A stretch of 10,491 bases of DNA from an uncultured Eubacteriales bacterium (GCA_902462035.1 CABQAC010000048.1:1-10491), one strand, 5' to 3'; shown: positions 1 through 7,112, counted from the first letter of the stretch. Numbers and translations are program-made. The notes: a model not told the origin generated them from the sequence alone.

Positions 1-296
1 CCGTACGCGACCCCTTGTTTCGCGCCCTTCAGTTCCGGCACCGACCGGCCCGCCGGAATCCCGGCGGGAATCTGTTCGCATGCGGGAATATTCCAGATTA
101 ACCAATGGTTAAAAACGCCGAATATGGGATGGGTAATATCGTCCAAGATAATGGCGATGGACTTTGCCCCGGGATCCAAACCGCGCAGGGAAACAGGCGG
201 GGACAGATTTTCCCCCCACGCGCAATGGCGAGAGGGGATCCATTCCCCAGGGCCGAATACGCTTTCGATCACCAAACTGCTTGATTTGCTTTCCAT
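1..296 (-). CDS. YbhB/YbcL family (PEBP-like, Raf kinase inhibitor-like) protein, partial
   Basis: Reading the minus strand from ATG at 296-294 gives an open frame of 98 residues that runs off the left edge, so the C-terminal part is missing; bacterial members are usually about 150-180 residues. Visible family signatures: FGPGEWIPSRHC near residues 14-25, GENLSPPVSL (29-38), AKSIAIILDD (45-54), and GVFNHWLIWNIP (60-71). These match the PEBP anion-binding fold, with SPP, DD and HW conserved. An AGGG ribosome binding site (301-304) lies 4 bases before the ATG. There is no signal peptide, so it is predicted cytoplasmic. The gene starts 29 bp after the GH28 stop with no terminator between, so the two are probably cotranscribed. 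Family members are phosphatidylethanolamine-binding-like proteins whose bacterial role is not well defined. Family assignment is firm; function is open. Confidence 0.88.
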   Translation of the reverse strand, partial: MESKSSSLVIESVFGPGEWIPSRHCAWGENLSPPVSLRGLDPGAKSIAIILDDITHPIFGVFNHWLIWNIPACEQIPAGIPAGRSVPELKGAKQGVAY

Positions 297-325
297 TTAT
301 CCCTGTACCCCTTCCCGTTTCGCAT

Positions 326-1639
326 TTAAACCTGCTGTATACCCCATCCTTCCCCGGCATCAAAATCCCGCACCGTCTGGCCGCTGACATCCGTCAGCAA
401 AAGCGCGGGTGCTTTGGCGCCCAATACCGTTACGTTCCGCAGCGATAAGCCCCGCACATGCTGCATCCGAACGCCTTCCCCCGACACGGGGCTTTCCCAG
501 TAATCCATGACCGGAATCCGCGCTTTTGCGCCGTCTTCCATGCGTATGGTCACGTCGGACAGCGAAAGATCCTCCACCGGTTGTTCCGGCAGCCCCCGAA
601 CCCTGCAGGCCGAAGACTGCGCGCCGGTTACCAGCACATGCGACAGGGAAATACGGCGGATGGCCGGTGTCGCTTTGGTCACCGGTTCCAATCCGGGATT
701 CGACGCAACTGGCAAATCCGCGCCGGACGTTCCGCAGCGGTAATAGCAATTGATTACCAGCGGGCACCAGACCTGCTCCATAATAATGTTGGAGACCCGA
801 ATGTTCTCGACAAAGCCGCCCCGCAGCCGCCGGGTTTTGATTCGAATGCCCCGATCGGTACCGCTGAATATACAGTTGGAAATGACCACGTTGCGCACCC
901 CGCCGGTCATTTCGCTGCCAATAACGACGCCGCCGTGGCCATTGCGCATGGTACAGTTGACCACCGCAATATTTTCGCATGGGGCCGCGTTGTGGAACGG
1001 CTGGTCCTGGCGGCCCAACTTTAGGGTGACGCAATCGTCCCCCACGTCGATCAAACAGCCGCTGACCCGGACGTTTTGACAGGATTCCGGATTGACGCCG
1101 TCGGTATTGGGGGAATCCGCCGGATTTCGAATGGTTACGCCACGGATTTCCACATTGCTGCTGCGCAGGGGATGCAGCGTCCACATAGGAGAATTCGTCA
1201 GCGTGACGTCTTCCACCAAAACATCGTCGCAGCATATAAATTCCACCAGCTTGGGCCGGCTTTCGTCCGCCTTATGCCACCAGTTATAACCGCGCCCGTC
1301 GATGGTGCCGCGCCCGCGCACCGCCACCCCCGTGGCATGGTGGGAAAAAATCATGGCCGCATGGGAATCCGGGCCCCAGCCGGGAAACGATTCTTCACCG
1401 ATCAGCGGAAAATCCCCAGGATTTTCACTGCCCAGCAGCGTGGCGCCCCCTTCCAGCCATATGGTGCAATGGCTGTATAGGTTCAATGTGCCAGTCACAT
1501 AACGGCCCGGCGGAAAATACAAAGTACCGCCGCCGGCGGCAGCCATTTTGCGAAGCACCGCGTTAAGCGGGCCGGTTTGATTGGTTGCGCCGTCTCCGAT
1601 AATACCAAAGTCCCGTACGTTTTCCCAGCCGTTTTGCAC
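326..1639 (-). CDS. GH28 polygalacturonase-type glycoside hydrolase
   Basis: The 437-residue product is a right-handed parallel beta-helix glycosidase of family GH28, which hydrolyses alpha-1,4-galacturonosyl or rhamnogalacturonan linkages in pectin by inversion. All four family signatures are present in order: NTDG (178-181, D180), GDD (200-202, D201 and D202), GHG (234-236, H235) and RIK (266-268). The N-terminus DFGIIGDGATNQT is the usual pectinase beta-helix entry, and the length is normal. No signal peptide is seen, so it is predicted cytoplasmic and probably an exo-enzyme acting on imported oligosaccharides (inference). The start is GTG (1639-1637), preceded by a GGGGG site 8 bases upstream; the ATG a few bases earlier is in another frame. 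It has its own promoter candidate and is isolated from upstream genes by a terminator. Exact substrate (homogalacturonan or rhamnogalacturonan) cannot be told from sequence alone. Confidence 0.93.
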   Translation of the reverse strand: MQNGWENVRDFGIIGDGATNQTGPLNAVLRKMAAAGGGTLYFPPGRYVTGTLNLYSHCTIWLEGGATLLGSENPGDFPLIGEESFPGWGPDSHAAMIFSHHATGVAVRGRGTIDGRGYNWWHKADESRPKLVEFICCDDVLVEDVTLTNSPMWTLHPLRSSNVEIRGVTIRNPADSPNTDGVNPESCQNVRVSGCLIDVGDDCVTLKLGRQDQPFHNAAPCENIAVVNCTMRNGHGGVVIGSEMTGGVRNVVISNCIFSGTDRGIRIKTRRLRGGFVENIRVSNIIMEQVWCPLVINCYYRCGTSGADLPVASNPGLEPVTKATPAIRRISLSHVLVTGAQSSACRVRGLPEQPVEDLSLSDVTIRMEDGAKARIPVMDYWESPVSGEGVRMQHVRGLSLRNVTVLGAKAPALLLTDVSGQTVRDFDAGEGWGIQQV

Positions 1640-1675
1640 GCTTCATACCCCCATTATTCTTTTCCAGTTTGCTTT

Positions 1676-1681
1676 ATTATA
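1676..1681 (-). promoter_or_regulatory. Candidate -10 box for the GH28 gene
   Basis: The minus strand reads TATAAT at 1681-1676, a perfect sigma-A -10 hexamer about 37 bases before the GH28 GTG start. At 17-bp spacing the -35 position (1704-1699) reads TTCCCT, which is weak and lies inside the terminator hairpin of the preceding gene. The promoter is inferred mainly from the -10 box and from the need to restart transcription after the terminator. Confidence 0.45.
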
Positions 1682-1685
1682 AACC

Positions 1686-1728
1686 AAAACCGCCGCTGAG
1701 GGAAGAAATTTCCCATCGCGGCGGTTTT
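1686..1728 (-). terminator. Rho-independent terminator after the small zinc-ribbon gene
   Basis: AAAACCGCCGC (1686-1696) pairs perfectly with GCGGCGGTTTT (1718-1728), an 11-bp outer stem. GGGAA (1700-1704) and TTCCC (1710-1714) form an inner stem. Read on the minus strand, the hairpin starts 14 bases after the stop of the 1742-2134 gene and ends in TTTT followed by GGTTTA. The A/T flanks make it structurally bidirectional, although no plus-strand gene ends here. Confidence 0.85.
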
Positions 1729-1741
1729 TCTGTTTTGACGG

Positions 1742-2134
1742 TTATGCCTTCCGGATAAATTCTATTTTGCATTTTGGGCAGGTGATGGCTATTTTTCCGC
1801 GCCCCTTGGGCACCCGAAGCCGGGCGCGGCAGGAAGGGCATTTGAAATAGCGGTGGGTTTTCCGGTCGCGAAACCGGCGTTCAGCCCCGTTAAGCCCCCG
1901 CCGCATGGGCGCGGACCAGCGTAAAAACCATTCGTTTTCCCGGCGGCGGGCCGGAATATTCCGGGACAGCATGCGGTACAGATCGTAAAAAACCAGCGCC
2001 ATCGGCGCCAGCTCGAGCAGCGGCACCGGCACAAAAGCAAACACAAGCGACAGTACCAGCGCCAATACCAGCAGAACCATTGAAAACTGGTCCGCTCCAT
2101 ACCGGCCGGCCATGAACTTTCTAAGCCAATCCAT
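1742..2134 (-). CDS. Small membrane protein with C-terminal zinc ribbon
   Basis: The 130-residue product has a short N-terminus (MDWLRKFMAGRYGADQ), a hydrophobic stretch forming one or two membrane segments (about 18-35 and 37-52), then a highly basic stretch (RRRENEWFLRW, ERRFRDRKTHRYFK). It ends in a CPSC (99-102) and CPKC (119-122) pair that would bind one zinc ion. Uncharacterised proteins of this layout, with RYG near the start and RKTHRYFKCPSC before the ribbon, are common in Clostridia from my memory of the family. The basic zinc-ribbon tail should face the cytoplasm (positive-inside rule). The frame stays open upstream to 2251, but the ATG at 2134 has a GGGG site just before it and begins the conserved part, so I chose it. 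It sits downstream of the TPM gene with its own promoter candidate and a terminator after it. Function unknown. Confidence 0.82.
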   Translation of the reverse strand: MDWLRKFMAGRYGADQFSMVLLVLALVLSLVFAFVPVPLLELAPMALVFYDLYRMLSRNIPARRRENEWFLRWSAPMRRGLNGAERRFRDRKTHRYFKCPSCRARLRVPKGRGKIAITCPKCKIEFIRKA

Positions 2135-2174
2135 ATTCCCCTTCGTCCCCAATCTCCATTCAGTTGATGCAGCG

Positions 2175-2183
2175 AGTATATCA
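2175..2183 (-). promoter_or_regulatory. Candidate extended -10 promoter for the small zinc-ribbon gene
   Basis: On the minus strand TGA directly precedes TATACT (2183-2175), giving an extended -10 element (TGnTATAmT type) about 40 bases before the ATG at 2134. The nearest -35-like hexamer, TTACAT (2205-2200), is 19 bases away, which is long. Extended -10 promoters can work without a good -35. Confidence 0.4.
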
Positions 2184-2226
2184 AAACAATTTGGATAAAA
2201 TGTAATGGTTTCGTGAATCAATTGAA

Positions 2227-2259
2227 AACAACCGCCAGCCAAATCCGGCAACGGCTGTT
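2227..2259 (-). terminator. Possible weak terminator overlapping the end of the TPM gene
   Basis: On the minus strand AACAGCCG (2259-2252) pairs with CGGTTGTT (2234-2227) with one G-U wobble, and a short inner GCC/GGC stem may extend it. The hairpin begins within the stop codon and is followed by TTTTC. The U-tract is short and the inner stem has mismatches, so this could equally be an attenuating or mRNA-end-stabilising structure. Confidence 0.35.
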
Positions 2260-3130
2260 AAAAGCTGCGCCCGCCGCCCCCATGCGTCGTACCGGAACTG
2301 CCGGAGTGTGTGGAACTGGAACCGCCCCCACCGCCGCCGCTGCTGCTGCTAGAAGGCGGCTCGATATACCGGCGTTGGACGCTTTCCCGCAAAAACAAGT
2401 CGCTTTTGGCTGTCAGCCGGAAAGAGCCCGGCGTCAGATAAGTCGCGGGGCGGGCGGTCACCTGCTTGCCATTGGCTCTTTTGGCGCAGACCCAGGCGAT
2501 AAGCGCGGCCACCAAGGCCACCGCGAACGCCGCCAGGGCGCCGGTGCCTAATTCGGACCAAAAATTTTTTCCCGCAACCGGGATATACGGGTCCTTTTCT
2601 CCGGTCCCGGGATCGTAATTATACTGGTCGTCCGGAATGCCAAGCTTCGCATAATAGGTCACCCTGCCCACAAAAGCGCGCGCCGCCGCCGCGTAATCGC
2701 CGTCCGCCACATCACCGAATACCACGTCCAGCATCCGGTCAATCCGCGCATCGGTAAAATAACGGATGGCAAGGCCGGTGGTAGAAATCCAAATTTCCCG
2801 GTTGTCCATATCGATCAAAAATAAGATGCCGCTATGGTCACCGCCCACGCCATACCCATTGTAATCAAAATAATCGTCCGCGAATTCCATGGCGGATTTT
2901 CCGTTCGCGTCGCCGGTGGTGACCACCACCACGTCCATATTGGTTTCGGCCACAGCAGATTCGCACAGCGCCTGGATTTCCTCCCGTTCGGCCGCGGTGA
3001 ACAGCTCCGCCTGGTCCACCACCTTTTCGGGGTTTTCGCCATACGCCGCAACAGGAAGCAGGGCCGCCATAAAGAAGAGTATCAGGCAAACCCCCAACCA
3101 TCGTTTTCCCCGTATGTTATATCCAGCCAT
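2258..3130 (-). CDS. TPM-domain membrane protein (YgcG-like)
   Basis: The 290-residue product has a signal peptide or N-terminal anchor (hydrophobic about 11-29, ending in VAAYGENP). An extracytoplasmic TPM domain follows (about 34-165: VVDQAELFTAAEREEIQ, MDVVVVTTGDANGKS, FADDYFDYNGYG, SGILFLIDMDNREIWIST). A transmembrane segment (about 194-216) leads to a linker and a Ser/Gly/His low-complexity tail (258-290) ending GGGGRSF. TPM domains occur in plant TLP18.3 and Psb32, which are linked to photosystem II repair, and in bacterial YgcG-like proteins; the biochemical role in bacteria is unsettled. An AAGGA-type ribosome binding site lies 10 bases before the ATG. The gene follows the double-zinc-ribbon gene by 24 bp, so they almost certainly share one mRNA. 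Family assignment is firm; function and ligand are unknown. Confidence 0.9.
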   Translation of the reverse strand: MAGYNIRGKRWLGVCLILFFMAALLPVAAYGENPEKVVDQAELFTAAEREEIQALCESAVAETNMDVVVVTTGDANGKSAMEFADDYFDYNGYGVGGDHSGILFLIDMDNREIWISTTGLAIRYFTDARIDRMLDVVFGDVADGDYAAAARAFVGRVTYYAKLGIPDDQYNYDPGTGEKDPYIPVAGKNFWSELGTGALAAFAVALVAALIAWVCAKRANGKQVTARPATYLTPGSFRLTAKSDLFLRESVQRRYIEPPSSSSSGGGGGGSSSTHSGSSGTTHGGGGRSF

Positions 3131-3154
3131 TCTGTGACCATCCTTCCCCTGCCC

Positions 3155-4189
3155 TTAAAAAAGCATGCCGAACAGCGTGAACAGCGCGGCCGCAACAGCC
3201 CATACCACAGCGCCGAACCGCAACAGCTTCGGCACCGAAAACGGCATATTACCGGCGATCTTCCCCGTTTGACCGTTCATTAAAAACAGATAATCCTTTT
3301 CTTTGTGCCGGTAGGTCAGCAGCCAGACCGGCATCATCACGTAATGGGTCGCCGTCCGGTTGACCCGGATATCCCGCTGATCCACCGAAACGCCCCCGTA
3401 GCCGCCTATGGTATCCCGCAGCAGCTGTTCGGCATAAAGGCGCATGCGCCGTTCGATTTCGGGCGTAACCTCCTGGTCGTCCACATCGTATTTCTCGGCG
3501 AAAAAACCGCTTAAAAACGAGGGATCAAATGGCCGCAGTTCTTGATAGCGATACGGTTCCAGCACCTCCATGGTACGGTCGTCCATCCGCTTGGAACCGT
3601 CGGCCGGTATGCCGCCGAACGCCATGTTTCCGCTGCGCCGCACATCAAAATACCGCGTCCTGGTCACTTCGTAATTCCCCTCCCGGGAGTGGGTGGTCAC
3701 CGTGGCGATGGCATGAAGAAACCCGTCGACCTTCCCGTCGAACAGCCAATACGGTACGTACAAGCCGGTCATTTTTTCGATTTGTTCCCGCGCCGTAAAC
3801 CCGCCCGGCACAAACTTCCGTTTGCGGCACCATTTCAGGAACCCCTCCACCGCCTGTTCCTTTCCAATTTGAAAGGGAATGATATAAGACGGTTTAAATT
3901 CGTTGGAAAGCCGTTCGCTCAGCAGCGTGGGGCTGTGGCAGTACAGGCAAAAGGTGGCCGCGGTATTCTCGTCTGCCACCAATTCCGCGCCGCAGGTAGG
4001 GCATGTGTAACGAACACCGTGGAAGGGCTCCGCCTTGGGGGGCGTCATGGGTTCCCGTTTACCGCCGGTTTGATCCAGTTGACCCTGATGAAAATTTTCA
4101 TGGCAGTAGTCGCAAGCCCATTGCTGGGACTCCGCGTCAAACCGCAGCGGCGCGCCGCAGTTGGGGCATTGGTAGGTTACGGTGGCCAT
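3155..4189 (-). CDS. Double-zinc-ribbon protein with C-terminal membrane anchor
   Basis: The 344-residue product begins with two zinc ribbons: CPNC (8-11) with CDYC (26-29), and CPTC (63-66) with CLYC (81-84). A central domain (about 95-318) contains YIIPFQIGKEQA, TGLYVPYWLFDGKVDG and VMMPVWLLTYRHKEKDYLFLMNGQTGKI, motifs I associate with clostridial proteins often labelled TFIIB-type zinc-ribbon protein. There is one hydrophobic C-terminal helix (about 322-344), so it is a predicted tail-anchored cytoplasmic protein. Nothing helicase-like is present, so any PriA label would be a misnomer. GGAGGG lies 7 bases before the ATG. It is the first gene of the unit with the TPM gene, under the promoter at 4231-4259. 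The repeated pairing suggests a membrane-surface role with the TPM protein (inference). Molecular function unknown. Confidence 0.85.
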   Translation of the reverse strand: MATVTYQCPNCGAPLRFDAESQQWACDYCHENFHQGQLDQTGGKREPMTPPKAEPFHGVRYTCPTCGAELVADENTAATFCLYCHSPTLLSERLSNEFKPSYIIPFQIGKEQAVEGFLKWCRKRKFVPGGFTAREQIEKMTGLYVPYWLFDGKVDGFLHAIATVTTHSREGNYEVTRTRYFDVRRSGNMAFGGIPADGSKRMDDRTMEVLEPYRYQELRPFDPSFLSGFFAEKYDVDDQEVTPEIERRMRLYAEQLLRDTIGGYGGVSVDQRDIRVNRTATHYVMMPVWLLTYRHKEKDYLFLMNGQTGKIAGNMPFSVPKLLRFGAVVWAVAAALFTLFGMLF

Positions 4190-4230
4190 AACTGTTCCCT
4201 CCAGAAAACGCGTATTGTAAAACTGCTTTT

Positions 4231-4259
4231 ATTATGCCATAGTCCCGTTAAAAAATCAA
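4231..4259 (-). promoter_or_regulatory. Sigma-A-type promoter for the zinc-ribbon/TPM unit
   Basis: On the minus strand TTGATT (4259-4254) is followed, after exactly 17 bases, by CATAAT (4236-4231). Five of six bases match consensus at -10 and four of six at -35. Transcription would start near 4224, leaving a leader of about 35 bases before the GGAGGG site and the ATG at 4189. Confidence 0.65.
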
Positions 4260-4286
4260 ACCGAAACAACAAGGGTAAGGCTGCCG

Positions 4287-4315
4287 CTGATAACTTTCTT
4301 AGAACTACACATACT
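4287..4315 (+). promoter_or_regulatory. Candidate promoter of the gtfA operon
   Basis: CTGATA (4287-4292) and CATACT (4310-4315) are 17 bases apart, each with four of six consensus matches. Transcription would begin near 4322, just before the palindrome at 4327-4344. The match is modest, as is common for regulated catabolic promoters, and the position relative to the palindrome supports it. Confidence 0.45.
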
Positions 4316-4326
4316 AAAGCCAAAGG

Positions 4327-4344
4327 CGGCAAACCGGTTTGCCG
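4327..4344. promoter_or_regulatory. Perfect 18-bp palindrome, likely repressor operator
   Basis: CGGCAAACCGGTTTGCCG is an uninterrupted inverted repeat with a central CG step, between the candidate promoter and the gtfA ribosome binding site. Its even length, central CG and AAAC/GTTT arms resemble LacI-family operators, so a sucrose-responsive LacI-type repressor encoded elsewhere is the simplest reading (inference). As RNA it could also form only a tight hairpin with little loop, so a DNA-level role is favoured. Confidence 0.6.
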
Positions 4345-4355
4345 GAATCTTTCCG

Positions 4356-4362
4356 AAAGGGG
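4356..4362 (+). promoter_or_regulatory. Ribosome binding site fixing the gtfA start
   Basis: AAAGGGG lies 6 bases before the ATG at 4369. An in-frame TTG at 4339 lies inside the palindrome and has no such site, so the ATG is preferred; the protein then begins MRPELHQIMLITYAD, as is normal for sucrose phosphorylases. Confidence 0.8.
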
Positions 4363-4368
4363 CTTTTT

Positions 4369-5811
4369 ATGCGGCCGGAACTTCATCAAATTATGCTGAT
4401 CACCTACGCGGACAGCATGGGGAACAACATTCGCGCGCTGCACCAGCTGCTGCGCACCTATTTTTGCGGCGCGGTGGGCAGCGTGCATTTGCTTCCTTTT
4501 TACCCATCCTCCGCAGACCGGGGGTTCTCTCCCCTGACCTACGAAACGGTGGACGGGCAATTCGGCACATATGGGGATATCCGCGCGCTCGCGCGTGATT
4601 TTCCGCTGATGTTCGATTTTATGGTCAATCACATTTCCCGCAGTTCCGCATACTTTTTAGACTTTCAGCAAAATAAAGATTACTCCCCCTACCGCGATTT
4701 GTTCATTCGTTACCGCGATTTTTGGGAAAATGGGGAACCGACGCGGGAGCAGGTCGATCTGATTTACAAACGCAAACCCCGTGCACCCAGTGTGGACGTC
4801 ACCTTTGCCGACAACACCACCGAAAAGATCTGGTGTACTTTTGGGGAGGAGCAAATCGACTTAAATACCGCCACCCCTGCCACACGGTCGTTTTTTCGGG
4901 ATAATTTAGAGCTGCTGTGTAAAAACGGCGCGTCAATCATCCGGCTGGACGCCTTTGCCTATGCGGTCAAAAAGCCGGGGACCTCCTGTTTTTTTGTGGA
5001 ACCGGAGATTTGGGATTTACTTGAGGACATCCGCAGTATCGTGGACCCGTTCGGCGTATCGCTGCTTCCCGAAATCCACGAACACTATTCCATTCAGCTG
5101 AAATTGGCTGAAAAAGGGTACTGGGTATACGATTTTGCGCTGCCCATGCTGGTCTTGTACGCCCTGTACGCCGGCGACGGCGCGCCCCTGGCCCATTGGC
5201 TGCAAATTTGTCCCCGCAACCAATTTACGACCCTGGACACCCACGACGGCATCGGCGTGGTGGACGCGGCGGACTTGCTGACGCCGGAACAGCTGGAACA
5301 GACCCAAAACCATTTGTACCAACACGGCGCCAATGTCAAACGGAAGTACAGTTCCGCCGCGTACCATAACTTGGATATTTATCAAATCAATTGCACCTAT
5401 TACAGCGCCCTGGGCAACGACGACCAAGCCTACCTGCTGGCCAGAGCCATTCAATTTTTCGCTCCCGGCGTGCCCCAGGTTTACTATGTAGGGCTGCTGG
5501 CCGGGAAAAACGATGTCGCGCTGATGGAACAGACCAAACAGGGGCGTGACATTAACCGCCACTACTACACGGCGTCCGAAGTGAGCCGGGAGGTCGAGCG
5601 GCCTGTGGTGCAAAACCTGCTGGCTATGATGCGGCTGCGCAACCAGTGCCCCGCGTTTTCCGGCGATTGCCAAGTGGAATGGTCCGGTCCCGTGCTGGTT
5701 ATCCGCCGAAAAAACGGCGAAAGCCGGGCACAACTGACCGCAAACCTAAAAAACCATGTATTCGAGATTGAAACCAACGGGCAAAGGTTGCCCCTGTTGC
5801 CAATGAAATAA
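4369..5811 (+). CDS. gtfA: Sucrose phosphorylase (GH13 subfamily 18)
   Basis: The 480-residue enzyme converts sucrose and phosphate to alpha-glucose-1-phosphate and fructose in the cytoplasm by a double-displacement mechanism; length is typical. The catalytic motifs are IIRLDAFAYA (nucleophile D194), LLPEIHEHY (acid/base E235) and TTLDTHDGIG (transition-state Asp D293). They are at nearly the same positions as D192, E232 and D290 of the Bifidobacterium adolescentis enzyme. The loop NLDIYQINCTYYSALGNDDQ and the block PGVPQVYYVGLLAGKNDVAL, then GRDINRHYY, are near-identical to true sucrose phosphorylases. This favours sucrose over sucrose-6-phosphate or glucosylglycerate, although related GH13_18 specificities cannot be fully excluded. 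It is the first gene of the ABC operon, 17 bp before the binding protein, and is probably controlled through the palindrome just upstream. Confidence 0.95.
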   Translation: MRPELHQIMLITYADSMGNNIRALHQLLRTYFCGAVGSVHLLPFYPSSADRGFSPLTYETVDGQFGTYGDIRALARDFPLMFDFMVNHISRSSAYFLDFQQNKDYSPYRDLFIRYRDFWENGEPTREQVDLIYKRKPRAPSVDVTFADNTTEKIWCTFGEEQIDLNTATPATRSFFRDNLELLCKNGASIIRLDAFAYAVKKPGTSCFFVEPEIWDLLEDIRSIVDPFGVSLLPEIHEHYSIQLKLAEKGYWVYDFALPMLVLYALYAGDGAPLAHWLQICPRNQFTTLDTHDGIGVVDAADLLTPEQLEQTQNHLYQHGANVKRKYSSAAYHNLDIYQINCTYYSALGNDDQAYLLARAIQFFAPGVPQVYYVGLLAGKNDVALMEQTKQGRDINRHYYTASEVSREVERPVVQNLLAMMRLRNQCPAFSGDCQVEWSGPVLVIRRKNGESRAQLTANLKNHVFEIETNGQRLPLLPMK

Positions 5812-5828
5812 ATTAGGAGGATAAAACC

Positions 5829-7112
5829 ATGAAAAAACGACTGATAGGGCTGTTTTTGGGCGCGCTTTTACTGGCGGGATGCCTGACCGGATGCAAATCC
5901 GGCAGCGAAACGGGCAACACCGGCGAATCCATTACGCTGCTCAATTCCAAGGGGGAAATTCAATCCGCCCTGGAGCAGGTCGCCAAGGAATATGGGCAAA
6001 AAACCGGCGTCAAAATCGAAATCATCGCTTGCCCGGCGGGCACCTCCCCTTTCCAAACCATTTCGGCCAACTATAACGCCGGCGTGCCGCCTACCATGGC
6101 CATGCTGGACACCACTGACATCGATGCCCTGGGGCCGGAAAAAGCATTGGATCTGACCGGCGAAAACTGGGTGGCGGACGCCGGGGACCTGGCCTACCAC
6201 ATTGGCGGCAAGGTTTACAGCTTTCCCACAGGCGCCGAATCCAAGGGCCTGATTTATAATAAAACCGCCATTGAGCAAACCCTGGGGCAGCCCTTTGACC
6301 CATCCCAATACAATACGCTGGCTAAGCTGGAGTCGCTGTTCCAAGCCCTAGCCGCCAAGGGGATGGATTCGCCGGTGGTCCTTTCCAAGGAGGACTGGTC
6401 CCTGGGCGCTCATTACGCGGGCCAGATATACGAAGCCCAATCCCAGGAGCCCAGCCAAGTGAACGCTTTTATCGCCGCTTTGAAAAAAGGCGAAGTCAAG
6501 CTGGCGGACAACAGCCGCTTTAACCAGGTGATGGACGCTTTTGACCTGCTGCGCAAATACAACATCAACAAAGCGGATCCCTTGGGCGCGGACTATGCCG
6601 TGGATCCCAATTTTCTGGCCGAGGGCGAATCCGCCTTTTGGTTTAACGGCAACTGGGCCTGGCCCAACATCAGCGAATTCGCCGACGAAGATACGGAATT
6701 CGGTTTGATGGCGCTGCCCCTGAACAACGATGCGAACGACGATGTCAACACCACCTTGATCGGCATTGGCACCAAACAAATCATGGTTGATAAAGTCAAG
6801 TCCACCCCTTCCCAGCAGCAGGCCGCAAAGGATTTCCTCAACTGGCTCGCCTTTGATTCCGACGGTCAAAAAGCCATGGTGGAACAGCTCAGTTTTGTCC
6901 CAGTGTTCAAAAGCAACAAGCTGCTTCCCGCCGATGGGCTGGGCATTTCCATCAAAGGTTATCTGGACGCGGACAAAACGGTGTTCGGGCCCATTCTGCC
7001 GGCCGACCACTGGGCGGCGGTAGGCGCCTCGATGCAAAACTATCTGGCCGGTAAATCCACCCGCGGCCAGCTCGCGGCGGATATTGAGAATTACTGGAAG
7101 GGCAAGGCCTAA
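5829..7112 (+). CDS. ABC sugar-binding lipoprotein (family 1, MsmE-like)
   Basis: The 427-residue product starts with a lipoprotein signal: MKKR, a hydrophobic core, then LLAGC with Cys18 as likely lipidated residue (a second LTGC follows at Cys22). The mature part has the layout of family 1 carbohydrate-binding proteins. It has an N-terminal ITLLNSKGEIQSALEQVAKEYGQKTGVKIEI strand-helix, the hinge region GKVYSFPTGAESKGLIYNK, GESAFWFNGNWAWPNI, and a C-terminal QQAAKDFLNWLAFDSDGQKAMV. It would capture sugar outside the membrane and deliver it to the two permeases that follow. AGGAGG lies 8 bases before the ATG. Linkage to sucrose phosphorylase and GH32 suggests sucrose or short fructo-oligosaccharides as ligand (inference). 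Raffinose-type sugars remain possible, but no alpha-galactosidase is present here. Confidence 0.9.
   Translation: MKKRLIGLFLGALLLAGCLTGCKSGSETGNTGESITLLNSKGEIQSALEQVAKEYGQKTGVKIEIIACPAGTSPFQTISANYNAGVPPTMAMLDTTDIDALGPEKALDLTGENWVADAGDLAYHIGGKVYSFPTGAESKGLIYNKTAIEQTLGQPFDPSQYNTLAKLESLFQALAAKGMDSPVVLSKEDWSLGAHYAGQIYEAQSQEPSQVNAFIAALKKGEVKLADNSRFNQVMDAFDLLRKYNINKADPLGADYAVDPNFLAEGESAFWFNGNWAWPNISEFADEDTEFGLMALPLNNDANDDVNTTLIGIGTKQIMVDKVKSTPSQQQAAKDFLNWLAFDSDGQKAMVEQLSFVPVFKSNKLLPADGLGISIKGYLDADKTVFGPILPADHWAAVGASMQNYLAGKSTRGQLAADIENYWKGKA

Noticed and set aside
2135..2251. Upstream extension of the small zinc-ribbon protein to an earlier start
   Set aside because: The extra 39 residues are not membrane- or family-like, and they would overlap the promoter candidate and the hairpin region; the ATG at 2134 fits the family start.
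3542..4399. 285-codon plus-strand frame running through the double-zinc-ribbon gene and across the divergent promoter region
   Set aside because: It is antisense to a clearly conserved gene and crosses both promoter candidates and the gtfA start; no family resemblance.
5017..5733. 238-codon minus-strand frame opposite gtfA
   Set aside because: Shadow of the sucrose phosphorylase codons; no motif and no ribosome binding site support.
4369..5811. Alpha-amylase or oligo-1,6-glucosidase as an alternative for gtfA
   Set aside because: The GH13_18-specific blocks (EIHEHYSIQ, NLDIYQINCTYYSALG, GRDINRHYY) and length of 480 residues fit sucrose phosphorylase and not hydrolytic GH13 enzymes.
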